Source: Cordylochernes scorpioides (Eukaryota; Arthropoda; Arachnida; Pseudoscorpiones; Chernetidae). Taken from it: 64,000 nt of DNA. A model generated the notes under the pieces. It worked only from the letters and a program-made list of their open reading frames with translations, did not search any database and was not told where the DNA came from. Shown here piece by piece: positions 20,147 to 32,100 of the stretch; the first letter of the stretch is position 1; the number at the start of each line of letters is the position of its first letter. Made by a program: the position numbers and the translations under genes. The stretch covers positions 165,136,573 to 165,200,572 of the forward strand of contig CP092886.1 of the NCBI GenBank assembly GCA_030710605.1, in the 5' to 3' direction.

Positions 20147-23100
20147 GTAGTAAGTATTACCCTCTTGTATTTTCTTTTCTTGTCTTAGACATATCCATTG
20201 AGGTAAAAAATAAATGTTATTCCCTACACCAATCATAGTTGTTACCACACACATAAACATTAGAATAAATACATCTTTTAAATATAATATTTATTAAACT
20301 TCACACACACAGACAATCACAAAATATCATTTATATAGATTTACAAAGAAGTGAATCTCAGAGAGGTAAATCGCTCTAAGAGGTGAAACTGAGGAGAGGT
20401 GGTGTCGCTCAAGAAAGTGAAGCTCAGACAGGTGGTTTCGCTCAAAGAAGTGAAGTTCAGAGAATGGGTGTGGCTCAAGTGCGTGAAGCTCAGAGAGGTG
20501 GGTTCGCAAAAAAATAGGGAGGTCGCAAAAGGAGGTGATGTTCAGAGATGTGGCGTCGCTAAAGAAGGTGAATCTCATAAATGTGGTGTCACTAAAGGAG
20601 GTGATTTCATAGAGTTGTTTTGCTAAAGGGTCTGAATCTCATAAATGTGGTGTCACTTAAGGAGTTGATTTCATAGAGTTGTTTTGCTAAAAGGTCTGAA
20701 TCTCATAAATGTGGTATCACTTAAGGAGTTGATTTCAAAGAGTTGTTTTGCTAAAGGGTCTGAATCTAATAAATGTGATGGCACTTGAGGGGTTGATTTC
20801 ATAGAGTTGTTTTGCTAAAGGTTCTGAATCTCATAAATGTGGTGTCACTTAAGGAGTTGATTTCATAGAGTTGTTTTGCTAAAGGGTCTGAATCTCATAA
20901 ATGTGGTGTCACTAAAGGAGTTGATTTCATAGAGTTGTTTTGCTAAAAGGTCTGAATCTCATAAATGTGGTGTCGCCTGAGGAGATGAAGATCAGATAGG
21001 AGTTGTTGCTCAAGGAGCTGAAGCTCAGAGGTGGTGTCGCTGAGAGCGATTGAGCTCAGAGAGGTTGGGTTCCTCGAAGAGGGGAAATTAAGAGAGGTGG
21101 TGTATATCAAGGGGTTGAAGTTTTGATAGGTACTGGTTCTTAAGGAGATAAAGCTCAAGAAGCGGTAAAAGTGGTGAAACTCAGAGAGGTGGTTTCTTTA
21201 AATGAAGTAAAGTTCATATAAATGGTGTTGTTTGAATAGAAATGGTGAAATTTAAAAAGGCGGCGTCTTTCAAGGAGATGAAGCTCAGTGAGATGAAGGC
21301 GTTCAAGGAGATGAAACTCTGAGAGTTGGTGCCGTCCAAGGAAGTGAAGTTAAAAAAAGAGGGTTCGCTCAAGGATATGAAGCTCAGAGAGGAAATGTCA
21401 CTCAAGGTGGTGTAGTTCAAGGATGTTAAACTCAGAGAGGTGGTGTCGCTTAAGGATGTGAAGGTCATAGAGATGATGTCACAAAATGAGGCGAAGATCA
21501 AAGAGACGGTATCGATCATAAAGGTAAAGCTCAGAGAAGTGGTTTCGCTCAAGGAGGAGAAGTTAGAGAGGAGGTGTCTTTCAAAGAGGTGAAGATCAAA
21601 TAGGTAGTGTGGCTAAAGGAGGTAAGTTTAGAGAGATAGGTTCGTTAAAGAGTTGAAGTGCAGACAGGTGGTGTCGATATAGTATAATAAGTTTATAAAG
21701 ATGGCGTCGCTTAGGGAGGTGAAGCTCAGAGATGTGGGTTAGCCGAAGGAAGTGAAGCTCGGAGAGTTGGTATCACTCAAGGAGTTTAAGCTCAGAGAGG
21801 TGGCATCGTTCAAGGAGGTAAGGTTTAGAGAAGTATCGCTCTTGGAGGTGAAGTTAAGAGCTTTGTTGTCGCCTAGGAGATAATATTCAAAGAGGTGGGT
21901 TTATCAAAGGAGCTGTCACTCAAGGAGGTGAAGTTCCGAGAAGTCGCAAAGAAAGTGATGTTCAGAGAAGTGGTGTTATTAAAGGAGTTAAGCACATAGA
22001 AATAATTTTCCTCTAATAATTGAAACTCAAATAGGTAAGTTCGCTAAAGAAGGCAAAGTTCAGACAGATAGTGTCTCTAAAGCCGCTGATGTTCGGATTT
22101 GTGGTGCTGTTAAAAGAAATAATACTCAGAGAGGTGATGTCGTTAAATAAGGTAAAGCTCAGAAACATAGTATCTTTCTCAGAGGCCAAGCCCAAAGAAG
22201 TGGTGTCGCTCAAGGAGTTGAAGCTCAGAGAAGTGGTAGCGGTCTATGAGGTGAAACTCAGATAGGTAGTGTGCTAAAGGGAGTGAAGCTTAGTGGAGTA
22301 GTGTTGTTCAAGAATACGAAGTTTTGAGAAGTGGTGTCGCTCATTGAGGTAGAGCTTAGAGTGATGAGTCGCTCTAAAGGAACTGAAGTTTAGAGAAATG
22401 GTGCCGATAAAGGAGTTGAAGTTCAGAGAGGTGGTGCCGCTAAAGGTGATAACTTTTACACACATTATTTTTTTTTTCAAATATAGTACTAAATATAAAA
22501 TATTCTAACTAAAATTTTACAGTTTACGTAATATTCTTTATTAGAAAAAGACAAGCTAGAAAATCAAATAGAAGAATGTTTATTTCATTGAAAAATATTT
22601 TAGCTTTTCTAAGAGATGTTCGGTTTTTAGGCGAAATGTACAAATTTCCAGTTTGTTTTGAATGGCATCAAGAAATTGCTCAAATTATTAAAAATATATT
22701 GGCGTCAAATTTTCATATTTAAAACAAAAAACGGCACTTAAGCAAAAAAACACTATCTATATCATACGAAATAAATACCTAACATTTTATAAATATCTAT
22801 TCATGATATAATTTTGAAAAACGTTTTAAAATTGCAAAATATTTTCTCACAATGAGTATCTTTTTAAAATAAAAAGAAACTCATTGTGAGAAAATATTTT
22901 GCAATTTTAAAACTTTATAGATATACTAGCATAAATGAATCTTGTTTTATGAAAGCGCAAGGAATAAATTTATTTAGGATAAAAAAGACACCTTTCTCTT
23001 TTAATTAATCAATTATAATATATATTTAGAATATACGTATATACACACCAAAAGAAGGAATTTTACATTATTTATGAGCAGAAGCCATGATTCTGACGAA

Positions 23101-26100
23101 TTTTGATACATTTATCGACAACAAGATGTACAAGTTTTGCACATGAACCCCCTGTATGTGTCCTACATGTGAAACTCTTGCACCAGACTAATTAATGAGC
23201 AGGCTACGGCTACGACTACCGGACCAACATGGCGCCTCTCTACGAGAACTTAAATCTCCTGGCGCATCACATCACTGCCAAGTAAGTCTCCTGTATTTTA
23301 CATATGATTTCTTTTTGATACAATATATCCAATGTTAACGTAATGTTACCTATGCACCAAAAGAGACACTTCTCCCTTTAATTGTGCATCAGAATTGTGT
23401 ATCACCCTGGTAAAAACTTGACTTTTATTTGTACAATTATATTATGGTACAGTAAGGGCAGTAGAATTTGTTTTATTTTTAAACGAATCATACGCGTCTA
23501 TAATAGTTTCGAATTTTCATAAAAACTTTCCTATTGATAATGAAGAATGAGACCAGGTTTTTGGATAATTAGAAAAAATCCAATCTGTTTTCTTTATGAA
23601 AGTATATTTTATGATGTACTAACGCGCCATCTGTTATCAAAATTCGAAACTATTTTAAAGGCGTATATATATATAAGATTATTTTTTAAATTAAACAATT
23701 TCATTGCAGTAAGGGCAGTAGAAATTGTTTAATTTCAAAAGGAATCTTACGCCTTTAAAATAGTTTCGAATTTTGAAAGTATATTTTATATATAACTATT
23801 CAAAATAATTCCTATAGTTTTATATATTTTCTCTATTAAAAATTTAAACTATATATAGCTGGAGGATGAATATTTTTAAATAAGCAATTTTCAACTGAGC
23901 AATGATAAAATGAGCCCCCTCCCATTATTTTTATCATTGTAGTAAGAGAGATAGCAATAAAAAAGTCATTTTTTAAAATCCATGCGCGTTTCAAATACAG
24001 TAGTTTAAAATGTTAACAACAAATAGCAGACTAATACTTCATAGATATTATTATATTTAAAATTCGAAACTATTTAAAGGCGTAAGATTCTTTATCAAAT
24101 TAAACAATTTCTACTGCCCTTACTGCAATGGAAAAATTAATGGGAGGGCCTGGCTCATCAGTGGTGAACCCTCCCAGCGTCTATAATAATTTCGAATTTT
24201 CATAAAAACTTTCCTATTGAAGATGGTGATAACAGAGAGTGCATCATATTATTATATTTCTATATTAATATTATTATTTGAAGATACAAATCAAGGGCAG
24301 CACAAAATTGTATCGTTTTACTTTATAATATATTGAATTTTATAAATATTCTCGTTAATGGAAACCTATTATATAAAAAAACAGCCATTGTATGGCTTGC
24401 AAAGAAGAATGTTTGAAAAGTATAACAATAGAAATAATTCAATTATATCTGTGATGCATGCCAGCTGTTTGGGTTTGGCAAATTTCATTCTTAGTTTTAT
24501 CTCGAAACGCTTAACTTTTTCAAAACTCCCTCTAGCGTCTAAGAAAGCTAATTAAGTTTTAAAAAATAAAATTAACTTAATTAACATAAAAATAGAGTAC
24601 TATTAATCTATTTACATATTATATTAAAATAGATCATATATAAATTGTATTTTTGAATAAAAACCTTTCTTTTTCTATAATTTTAATATAGTGGAAATCA
24701 AACCTCTAGCGTCTAGGAAAGCAAATTAAGTTAAAAAAGAAGAAAATTAACTTAATTAACATAAATATAGAGTACTATTAATCGATTTATATATTCTATT
24801 AAAAGAGATCATGTTTAAAGTGTATTTTTGAATAAAAACCTTTCTTCAAAAAATCAAAGATTTGAAGCATCCTAAACTCTTCTATTCAACATAGAACGAG
24901 AGCTGCCTTTTCTTTCTCTATAATTATCAGTAACCATAAAATGCTCTGTATATATATTCTCTATGAATGTTAGGGTCAATATTTGTGTAAATATATTATT
25001 GATATATGATTATGATGCACTAGCGTGCCATCTGTTATGAAAATTAGAAACTATTTTAGACGCGTATGATTCTTTTTGAAATTAAACAATTTCTACTGCC
25101 CTTACTGTAATGAAATAAAGAAATTAAAAATGGGAAATATACTAAACTCTTTTATTCAAAATAGAGCGACAGCTGTCTTTTCTTTCTCTATAATTCAGTA
25201 TACCATAAAATGTTCTGTTTATATATTTTCTAAGAATGTTAGGGTCAATATTTGTGTAAATATATTATTTATATATGATTATAATATAAAACATTGAAAT
25301 GACGCATGTAATATAAAACTATAGCTCATCAATATATCATTAATAATATTAAAAACTCTTATTTTTTTATCTCAATATGGAAGAAATGAAAGATGGGAAG
25401 TAGCCTAAAGTCTTCTATTCAAAATAAAAAGGGAGCAGTATTTTCTTTCTTTATAATTCAGTTACCATTAAATGCTCTTTTTCTATGTTCTCTATTAATT
25501 TTAGGGACAATATTTGTGTAAATATATTATTTAAATATGATAATAATATTAAACATTGAAGTGACGCATGTAATATAAAACTATAGCTCATCAATATATC
25601 ATTAATAATATAAAAAATTCTATTTTTTATCTCAATATGAAAGAAATGAAAGATGGTAAGTAGCCTATAAAGTCTTCTATTCAACATAAAAAATATCAGT
25701 CTTTTCTTTTTAATTCAGTATACCATTAAATGCTCTTTTTGTAAGTTCTCTATAAATGTTAGGGTCAATATTTGTGTAAATATATTTTTTATATATGATT
25801 ATAATATAAAATATGGAGGGAATGTGGCGAGTATACACTATATCTCATTAATATATCATTAATAATATGAAATTTCTATTTTTTACTCAATATGGAAGAA
25901 ATGAAATATGGGAAGTACCCTAAGGTTTTCTATTCAACATAAAAAGAGAGCTGTATTTTCTTTCTTTATAATTCAGTATACCATTAAATGCTCTGCTTAT
26001 GTATTCTCTATTAATGTTAGGGTCAATATTTGTGTAAATATATTTCTATATATGATAACAATATAAAACATTGAAGTGACGTATATAATATAAACTATAG

Positions 26101-29100
26101 CTCATCAATATATCATCAATAATATTTTTTTAAAAACTTATTTTTTTATCTCAAATTGGAAGAAATGAAAGATGGGAAGTAGCCTAAAGTCTTCTATTCA
26201 ACATAAAAAGACAACAGTGTTTTCTTTCTTTATAATTCAGTATACCATTAAATGCTCTGCTTATGTATTCTCTATGAATTTTAGGATCAATATTTGTGTA
26301 AATATATTATTTATAAAGTAAATAAAGCTTCCAGGGTTAAGTTTCTTGTTCAAATTTTCATTTTCAAGCTTTCGGACTTGTTAGTCCTTCTACAGGAGTA
26401 TCACGATAATAAATTGATGATATATATACTATATTGTATATATAAAAATAGTATATATATCATAAATTTATTATCGTGATACTCCTGTAGAAGGACTGAC
26501 AAGTCCGAAAGCTTGAAAATAAAAATTTGAACAAGAAACTTAACCCTCTGGAAGCTTCATTTACTTTATAATATTATAAATCAGGGAAGAAGGTTTATAA
26601 ATATATTATTTATATATGATTATAATATAAAATATATTGAAGTGACGCGTATAATATGAAACTATAGCTCACACACATAAATTTATTTATAATTACTAAT
26701 AAAAACCTTTTATTTATATTTTAATATGGAGATGATAAAATATGGGAAGTATATACTAAAAGCTTCTATTCAACATAGAACGAGAGCTTCTTTTTTATTT
26801 CTCTTTAATTCAGCATACTATTAAATGCTCTGTTTGTATATTCTCTACAAATAGTAGGTTCAATATTTGGGTAAATATATATTATTGATATATGATAATA
26901 ATATTACATATATATTGATGTTTTTCACAAATGAATTTACTGGCAATATGTTTCTTTTACTTCTTCAAATAAAAGACACTTCGGCCAGTAAATCTTTTTA
27001 TTGTCTCGACGTTTCGACAAAATTATTTTGTCCTCGTCAGGTGTTTCTTTTAAATATCATGAACTATTATCTCTACAGACCTTACTGCAACTGAGTTATT
27101 GAATCAAAGATATGAGGTATCTCATTCAATGACTCATATCATTGCAGTAAGGTCTGTAGAGATAACATTTGATGATATTTAAAAGAAACACATAGCCAGT
27201 AAATTTAATTGTGTAAAATTTTAACGATAGATGGCAATTAAATTTATAAATATATTGATGCGTGACGCGTGTAATATAAAACTATAGCTAATACATTTAG
27301 CATTAATAATAAAAACCTCTTATTTTAATATATATGTTATGAATAAGAAGATTTCTGTTGATTTTTGATTATCTTGAGGATTATGCTATGTTAATGCAGT
27401 CGTGGTTAAAATCTTGAAACTATAATAATAAAAATAATGAAGATTAGAAATAGCTTTAATTGAGCTTATGGGATATATAAAAAACATAATTTGATAAAAG
27501 TACTGACTGTCTTTAGGCGAGTAGAACAAGGAAAACAAAATATTATTTACATAATTACATATGGTTTGAGCCGGCCATCGGGAAACAACAACAATGAGTT
27601 TTTATAGGGGAAGCGTGACCTCTGGCGGTCGAACCAACAGAGTAATTTTTTTCTATAAATTTTAATTCCAAAATTAAATAAAATTTTCTATAACATTTAA
27701 TATTATATATATTGAATAAATAAAAGATAAAGAGTAATACCTAAAGTTTTTTTATTCAAAATAAAAAAAGATAACTGTTTTTTTTTTCTTTCTGTATAAT
27801 TCACAGTATACCATTAATTTTGATAACAGATGGCGCGCTAGTACATCATATTATAAATGTTCTAATAAAAGAAACAATTTGATATTTGCGAAAGAGCTAT
27901 TGCTCGAAGCATATTATATATTTATAAATGTATGTAATTCTACTGTCCTAAAAGCTTATGTCCATAGTTCTTCTAAAATACCCATTCCAAGAGTCTATCA
28001 ACAGTATCACTATAAAAGGAAGTTTAAAAAATGCAATAGAGCCTTAAAATGCTTATCAGATAGCATGTAGAAGGCGGAATAATTGTTACTAAAAAATGCA
28101 ATATAACAGCGGTATGGTAGATTAAACTGGCGAAACCGCTGGGAGGGTTCACCACTGATGAGCCAGGCCCTCCCATTAATTTTTTCATTGCAGTAAGGGC
28201 AGTAGAAATTATTTAAAATTCAAAAAGAATCTTACGCCTTTAAAATAGTTTCGAATTTTGATTGATTACTCTGTTTGTATATTCTCTACAAATAGTAGAT
28301 TCAATATTTGTGTAAATACATTATTGATACACTGCGTGACATTGAAAATGGAACACCAAGAAATAGTGGCCAAAAAATTATGCAAATTTCAGGGTAGACG
28401 CGCCTAACCGAGTTATGCAAATGATGTAAAATGCGCAGCTCTCGTGTGCACATGGAGTAAGATATAAGGGAAGGAACTTGCAGAAAGGACAGTATTCGTG
28501 TCGTTATTTCTTCAAGGAATATTATTGTAGAAATTTTTTTCTTGTGTCAAAAGACAAGTGTAATAACAGAGACTGCCAGGTCATCGTAAACGGAGGCAGT
28601 TCAAGCAGACAGACGCTTTTACGAGGGGCATGGTGATCGGACTGAAAAGGGCAGGTTGGTCCATACGTCAAATCGCAGCTGATACACACCTTGGTGCGTC
28701 CACGGTGCACCGACTGTGGAGAAGATGGTTGGAACAAGGAAATGTGGCAATTTATAGGAAAGCCTGTGCAACCAGAGTGACGTCAGCACGTGTGGATCGG
28801 CGTATCCTTCGACAAGCAGTGGCGGCCCAACAAGCCACTTGTACCGCCATCCTGCAACATGTGCAAGACACCCTAGATCATTCCATCTCGACCAGAACCA
28901 TTTCCCGTCGATTGGTTGCTAATGGCTTGCACTCATGCCGTCTTCTAAGAAAACTGCCATTGACCCCACCGAATAGGCGCAACGTTTGGAATGGTGCCGG
29001 GCTAGATCGACGTGGATGACAAAATGGCACAGGGTCGTGTTCTCAGATGAGTCGCGTTTTTGCTTGTCCAGTGATAGTCGCCGTGTACGCGTGTGGCGTC

Positions 29101-32100
29101 GACGTGGAGAAAGGTCCAATCCGGAAGCAATTGTGGAACGCCCCACCGTGCGACAACGTGGAATCATGGTTTGGGGCGCAATCGCGTATGATTCCAGGTC
29201 ACCTTTACTTCGTATTCAGGGCACTATGACGGCCCAACGATACGTTGATGATGTGCTGCGACCGGTGACACTCCCCTACCTTCAGGGGGTACCCAATGCC
29301 TTTTATCAGCAGGATAACGCCCGACCGCACACTGCTCGCATTAGCCAACAAGCTCTGCAAGATGTACAGATGCTTCCCTGGCCACCGTACTCTCCTGATC
29401 TCTCACCAATCGAGCACGTCTGGGACATCATTGGACGCCGTTTGCATGCCTTGCCACAGCCGCGTTCAGAAGACGAACTGTGGCAAATTGTTGAGAGGGA
29501 ATGGAGAGCCATCCCTCAGGACGCCATCCGTACTCTGATTGGCTCTCTACCTAGACGTGTTGCTGCGTGCATCGCCGTCCGCGGTGGTCCTACTTGCTAC
29601 TAAGCCGACGCCGTTCTCGCTCTGTATTATGACTATCATTTTGAAATAAAGATCACTTATTGTTCGTCCCTGTCTCTCTCTGTCTGCCGAGTTTCATCAC
29701 TTTCTGGCCACTATTTCTTGGTGTTCCATTTTCAATGTCACGCAGTGTATATATGTTATGATTATAATGTTTTGATGTTGAAATGATAAAGAATTGGAGG
29801 TGCAATCGTGAAAAAGTAAAGATAATTATTTACTTATCAAGTAGTTTTTATTCTCAATTACTTGAAACGAATTACACATTAAATATTTTTCACGGTAATA
29901 TAGAATTCATAAAATAATCCTATATTCGTGAATTAAAAAAAAATAGGTAGGCTAACTATACATATAAACAACAATATTCAAAAGTGCTATCTTCTAAATC
30001 TATGGTCAAAAATAAAAGAATAGTCAATGATCAATATAAAATATATGTTATTAAAAAATAAAATATTTGCATTTTTAGATTATATAATATACATAGTGTG
30101 ATCAATAATTTCCAGGAATGCGAAATATTTTTAAAAATACAAAAGTATAATAAAGTTTTATTTAAAATTTCTCAAAATAATCATCGTCACTATCTACACA
30201 CTTGTTCCATCTTTTTTTCCCGATATCAAAACACACTTCTGAAAATCCTCATCTTTCAGGCTTCTCAAAATATTCTTCGTATTCTCCTTTATTTCAGGTA
30301 TTGAGTCAAATCGACGTCCTTTTAAGACTTTTTTAATTTTAGGGTAAAGGAAAAAGTCGTTGGGAGCAAGGTCAGGAGAATAGGGTGGCTGTAGTAGTAA
30401 AGCAATTCCGTGTTTAGTCAAATAGAGTTGTACAGTGACAGCCGTATATGGCCGTGCGATGTCATGATGCAAAAGCCAATTTTTCTGGTGCCATTTTTGG
30501 GTCGTTTCTGACGCACAGTCTTCCTTAAACGTTTCAATACATCAATATAGTAATGTTGATTAATGGTCTGACCCTCGGGCACAAATTCATAGTGCACCAA
30601 TCCCTTTACATCAAAGAAAGTGAAAAGAAGACACTCAAGCTTCGATTTGATCATCCTTGCTTTCTTGAATCTTGGTTCTCCAAGCTCTAGCCACTGGCTT
30701 GATTGCCTCTTAGTCTTGGATCATATATCCGTACACACATGTTTCATCTATCGTGATAACATTTTTGAGCCAATGGGGATCAGAATTAAACATTACGACC
30801 ATGTTTTTGCACGTTTCTTTTACGATGCTCTTTCTGCTCATTCGTTAAGAGATGTGGGACAAATTTAGCCTGTGATCGTTCAAGATGCATATCATTCTTT
30901 ATAATGGTTTGGCATGTTACAAAAGAGATATCCGAGTCTTCTGATAGCTCTCTGATAGTTATTCTTCGGTTTTCTTTGATCGATGACTTGATTTTGAGTG
31001 CATTTTCGGGGTTTCTTATCGATAAAGTTCTGCCAGTGTGTAGATCATCCTTGACGCTTGTTCAACCAGCTTTAAATCGTGCAAACCATTCAAATGTCCT
31101 CGATTGTGATAGGGCATCTTCTTTAAAAGCCTGCTTCAACATTTGAAATGATTCGGAAGCTGGTTTCCCTAATTTAAAGCAAAACTCTCTGCAGACTCGC
31201 TGTTTTTCAATACAGTCCATACTGAAGTTAGAAAATGTTCTGATATACTGGAGCTTATAAATTCGAAAAAACATAAGCGCGTGCGTCTGTGTGATCGATT
31301 TTTTTTCTACGTGTTGATAATATTTTTTATCTATAAGGTCCTTATACAATTATTTCATTATTTTGAATATTTTACGTGATCCAGTCTCATTCCTGGAAAT
31401 TATTGATCACACGTTGTACCGGTATATATATATATATAATAATATAAAACATTGAAGTTTTAATGCCTGTAATATAGAATTATAGCTCATTAATTTATTT
31501 GTCATTACTATTATTTATTTGGTAAAGCCAGGTTACCTGAACGTACAGAAGTCGCCAGTTACCCGGATTGTCCTTCAGACTTAAGTATATGTCATCATAG
31601 TATCATATATATATATATAAAGAGACAAGGGTCGCCTCTCCCGTCAAAATAGACGTAAAAAAATCTCCATCTATATATATATATATATATGAAATGTAAA
31701 TAATAAAATTTATCTAATAAAAATTAAAATCTTAAATATAACTTAAATTAAGTTGATATCATAGAGCAGAAAAAAATTATTAACTCTTATTTCCTATTTT
31801 TAATTTAGATTTAGCTTGTTAATCTAATACAATTCCCTATTTACCTAAAATAATACTATTATTTCAAGTTTTAAATATAGTTTTGTCACTATATATATAT
31901 ATAAACAAAAAGAAACGCATATTGCACCTAAATTTTAAAGTCGGTGGACGAGTGGGTAACACCCTCGATTCCCGACAGTCATGAACCGGGATTTAATCCC
32001 GCGTTAACCTTTTGTTTAATATGTGAAAATCTCACATATTATTCATTGTTTCAATTATCATAAACTAGGTTGCTCTTGTTGAGCGGTACCTAATAAAGTG

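Larger units (their letters stand above)
24690..28325. repeat. Satellite-like tandem array, about 262-bp unit
   Basis: Repeating order: 'ataccattaaatgctctg', 'attctctataaatgttagg', 'gtcaatatttgtgtaaata', 'actatagctcatcaatatat', 'gaagaaatgaaagatggga'. The clearest neighbours start 262-263 bp apart (near 25705, 25968, 26230). The array is interrupted by other elements and continues after the Tc1 insertion at 28.3-29.75 kb. Non-coding. Confidence 0.75.

Noticed and set aside
20399..22265. Repeat proteins read from the intron 1 minisatellite
   Set aside because: Frames exist on both strands only because the unit is a multiple of three; no start, splice or stop pattern supports them.
28108..28174. 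Reading the permuted motif as an ordinary type II hammerhead
   Set aside because: In type II, stems I and III would have to fit within the 19 bases between GAAA and CUGAUGA, which they cannot. The matching partners for both stems lie upstream of GAAA, so the crossing arrangement is the only one that uses all segments.
24690..28325. CRISPR-like array
   Set aside because: Units are about 262 bp and contiguous, with no short repeats separated by unique spacers; the context is an animal intron.
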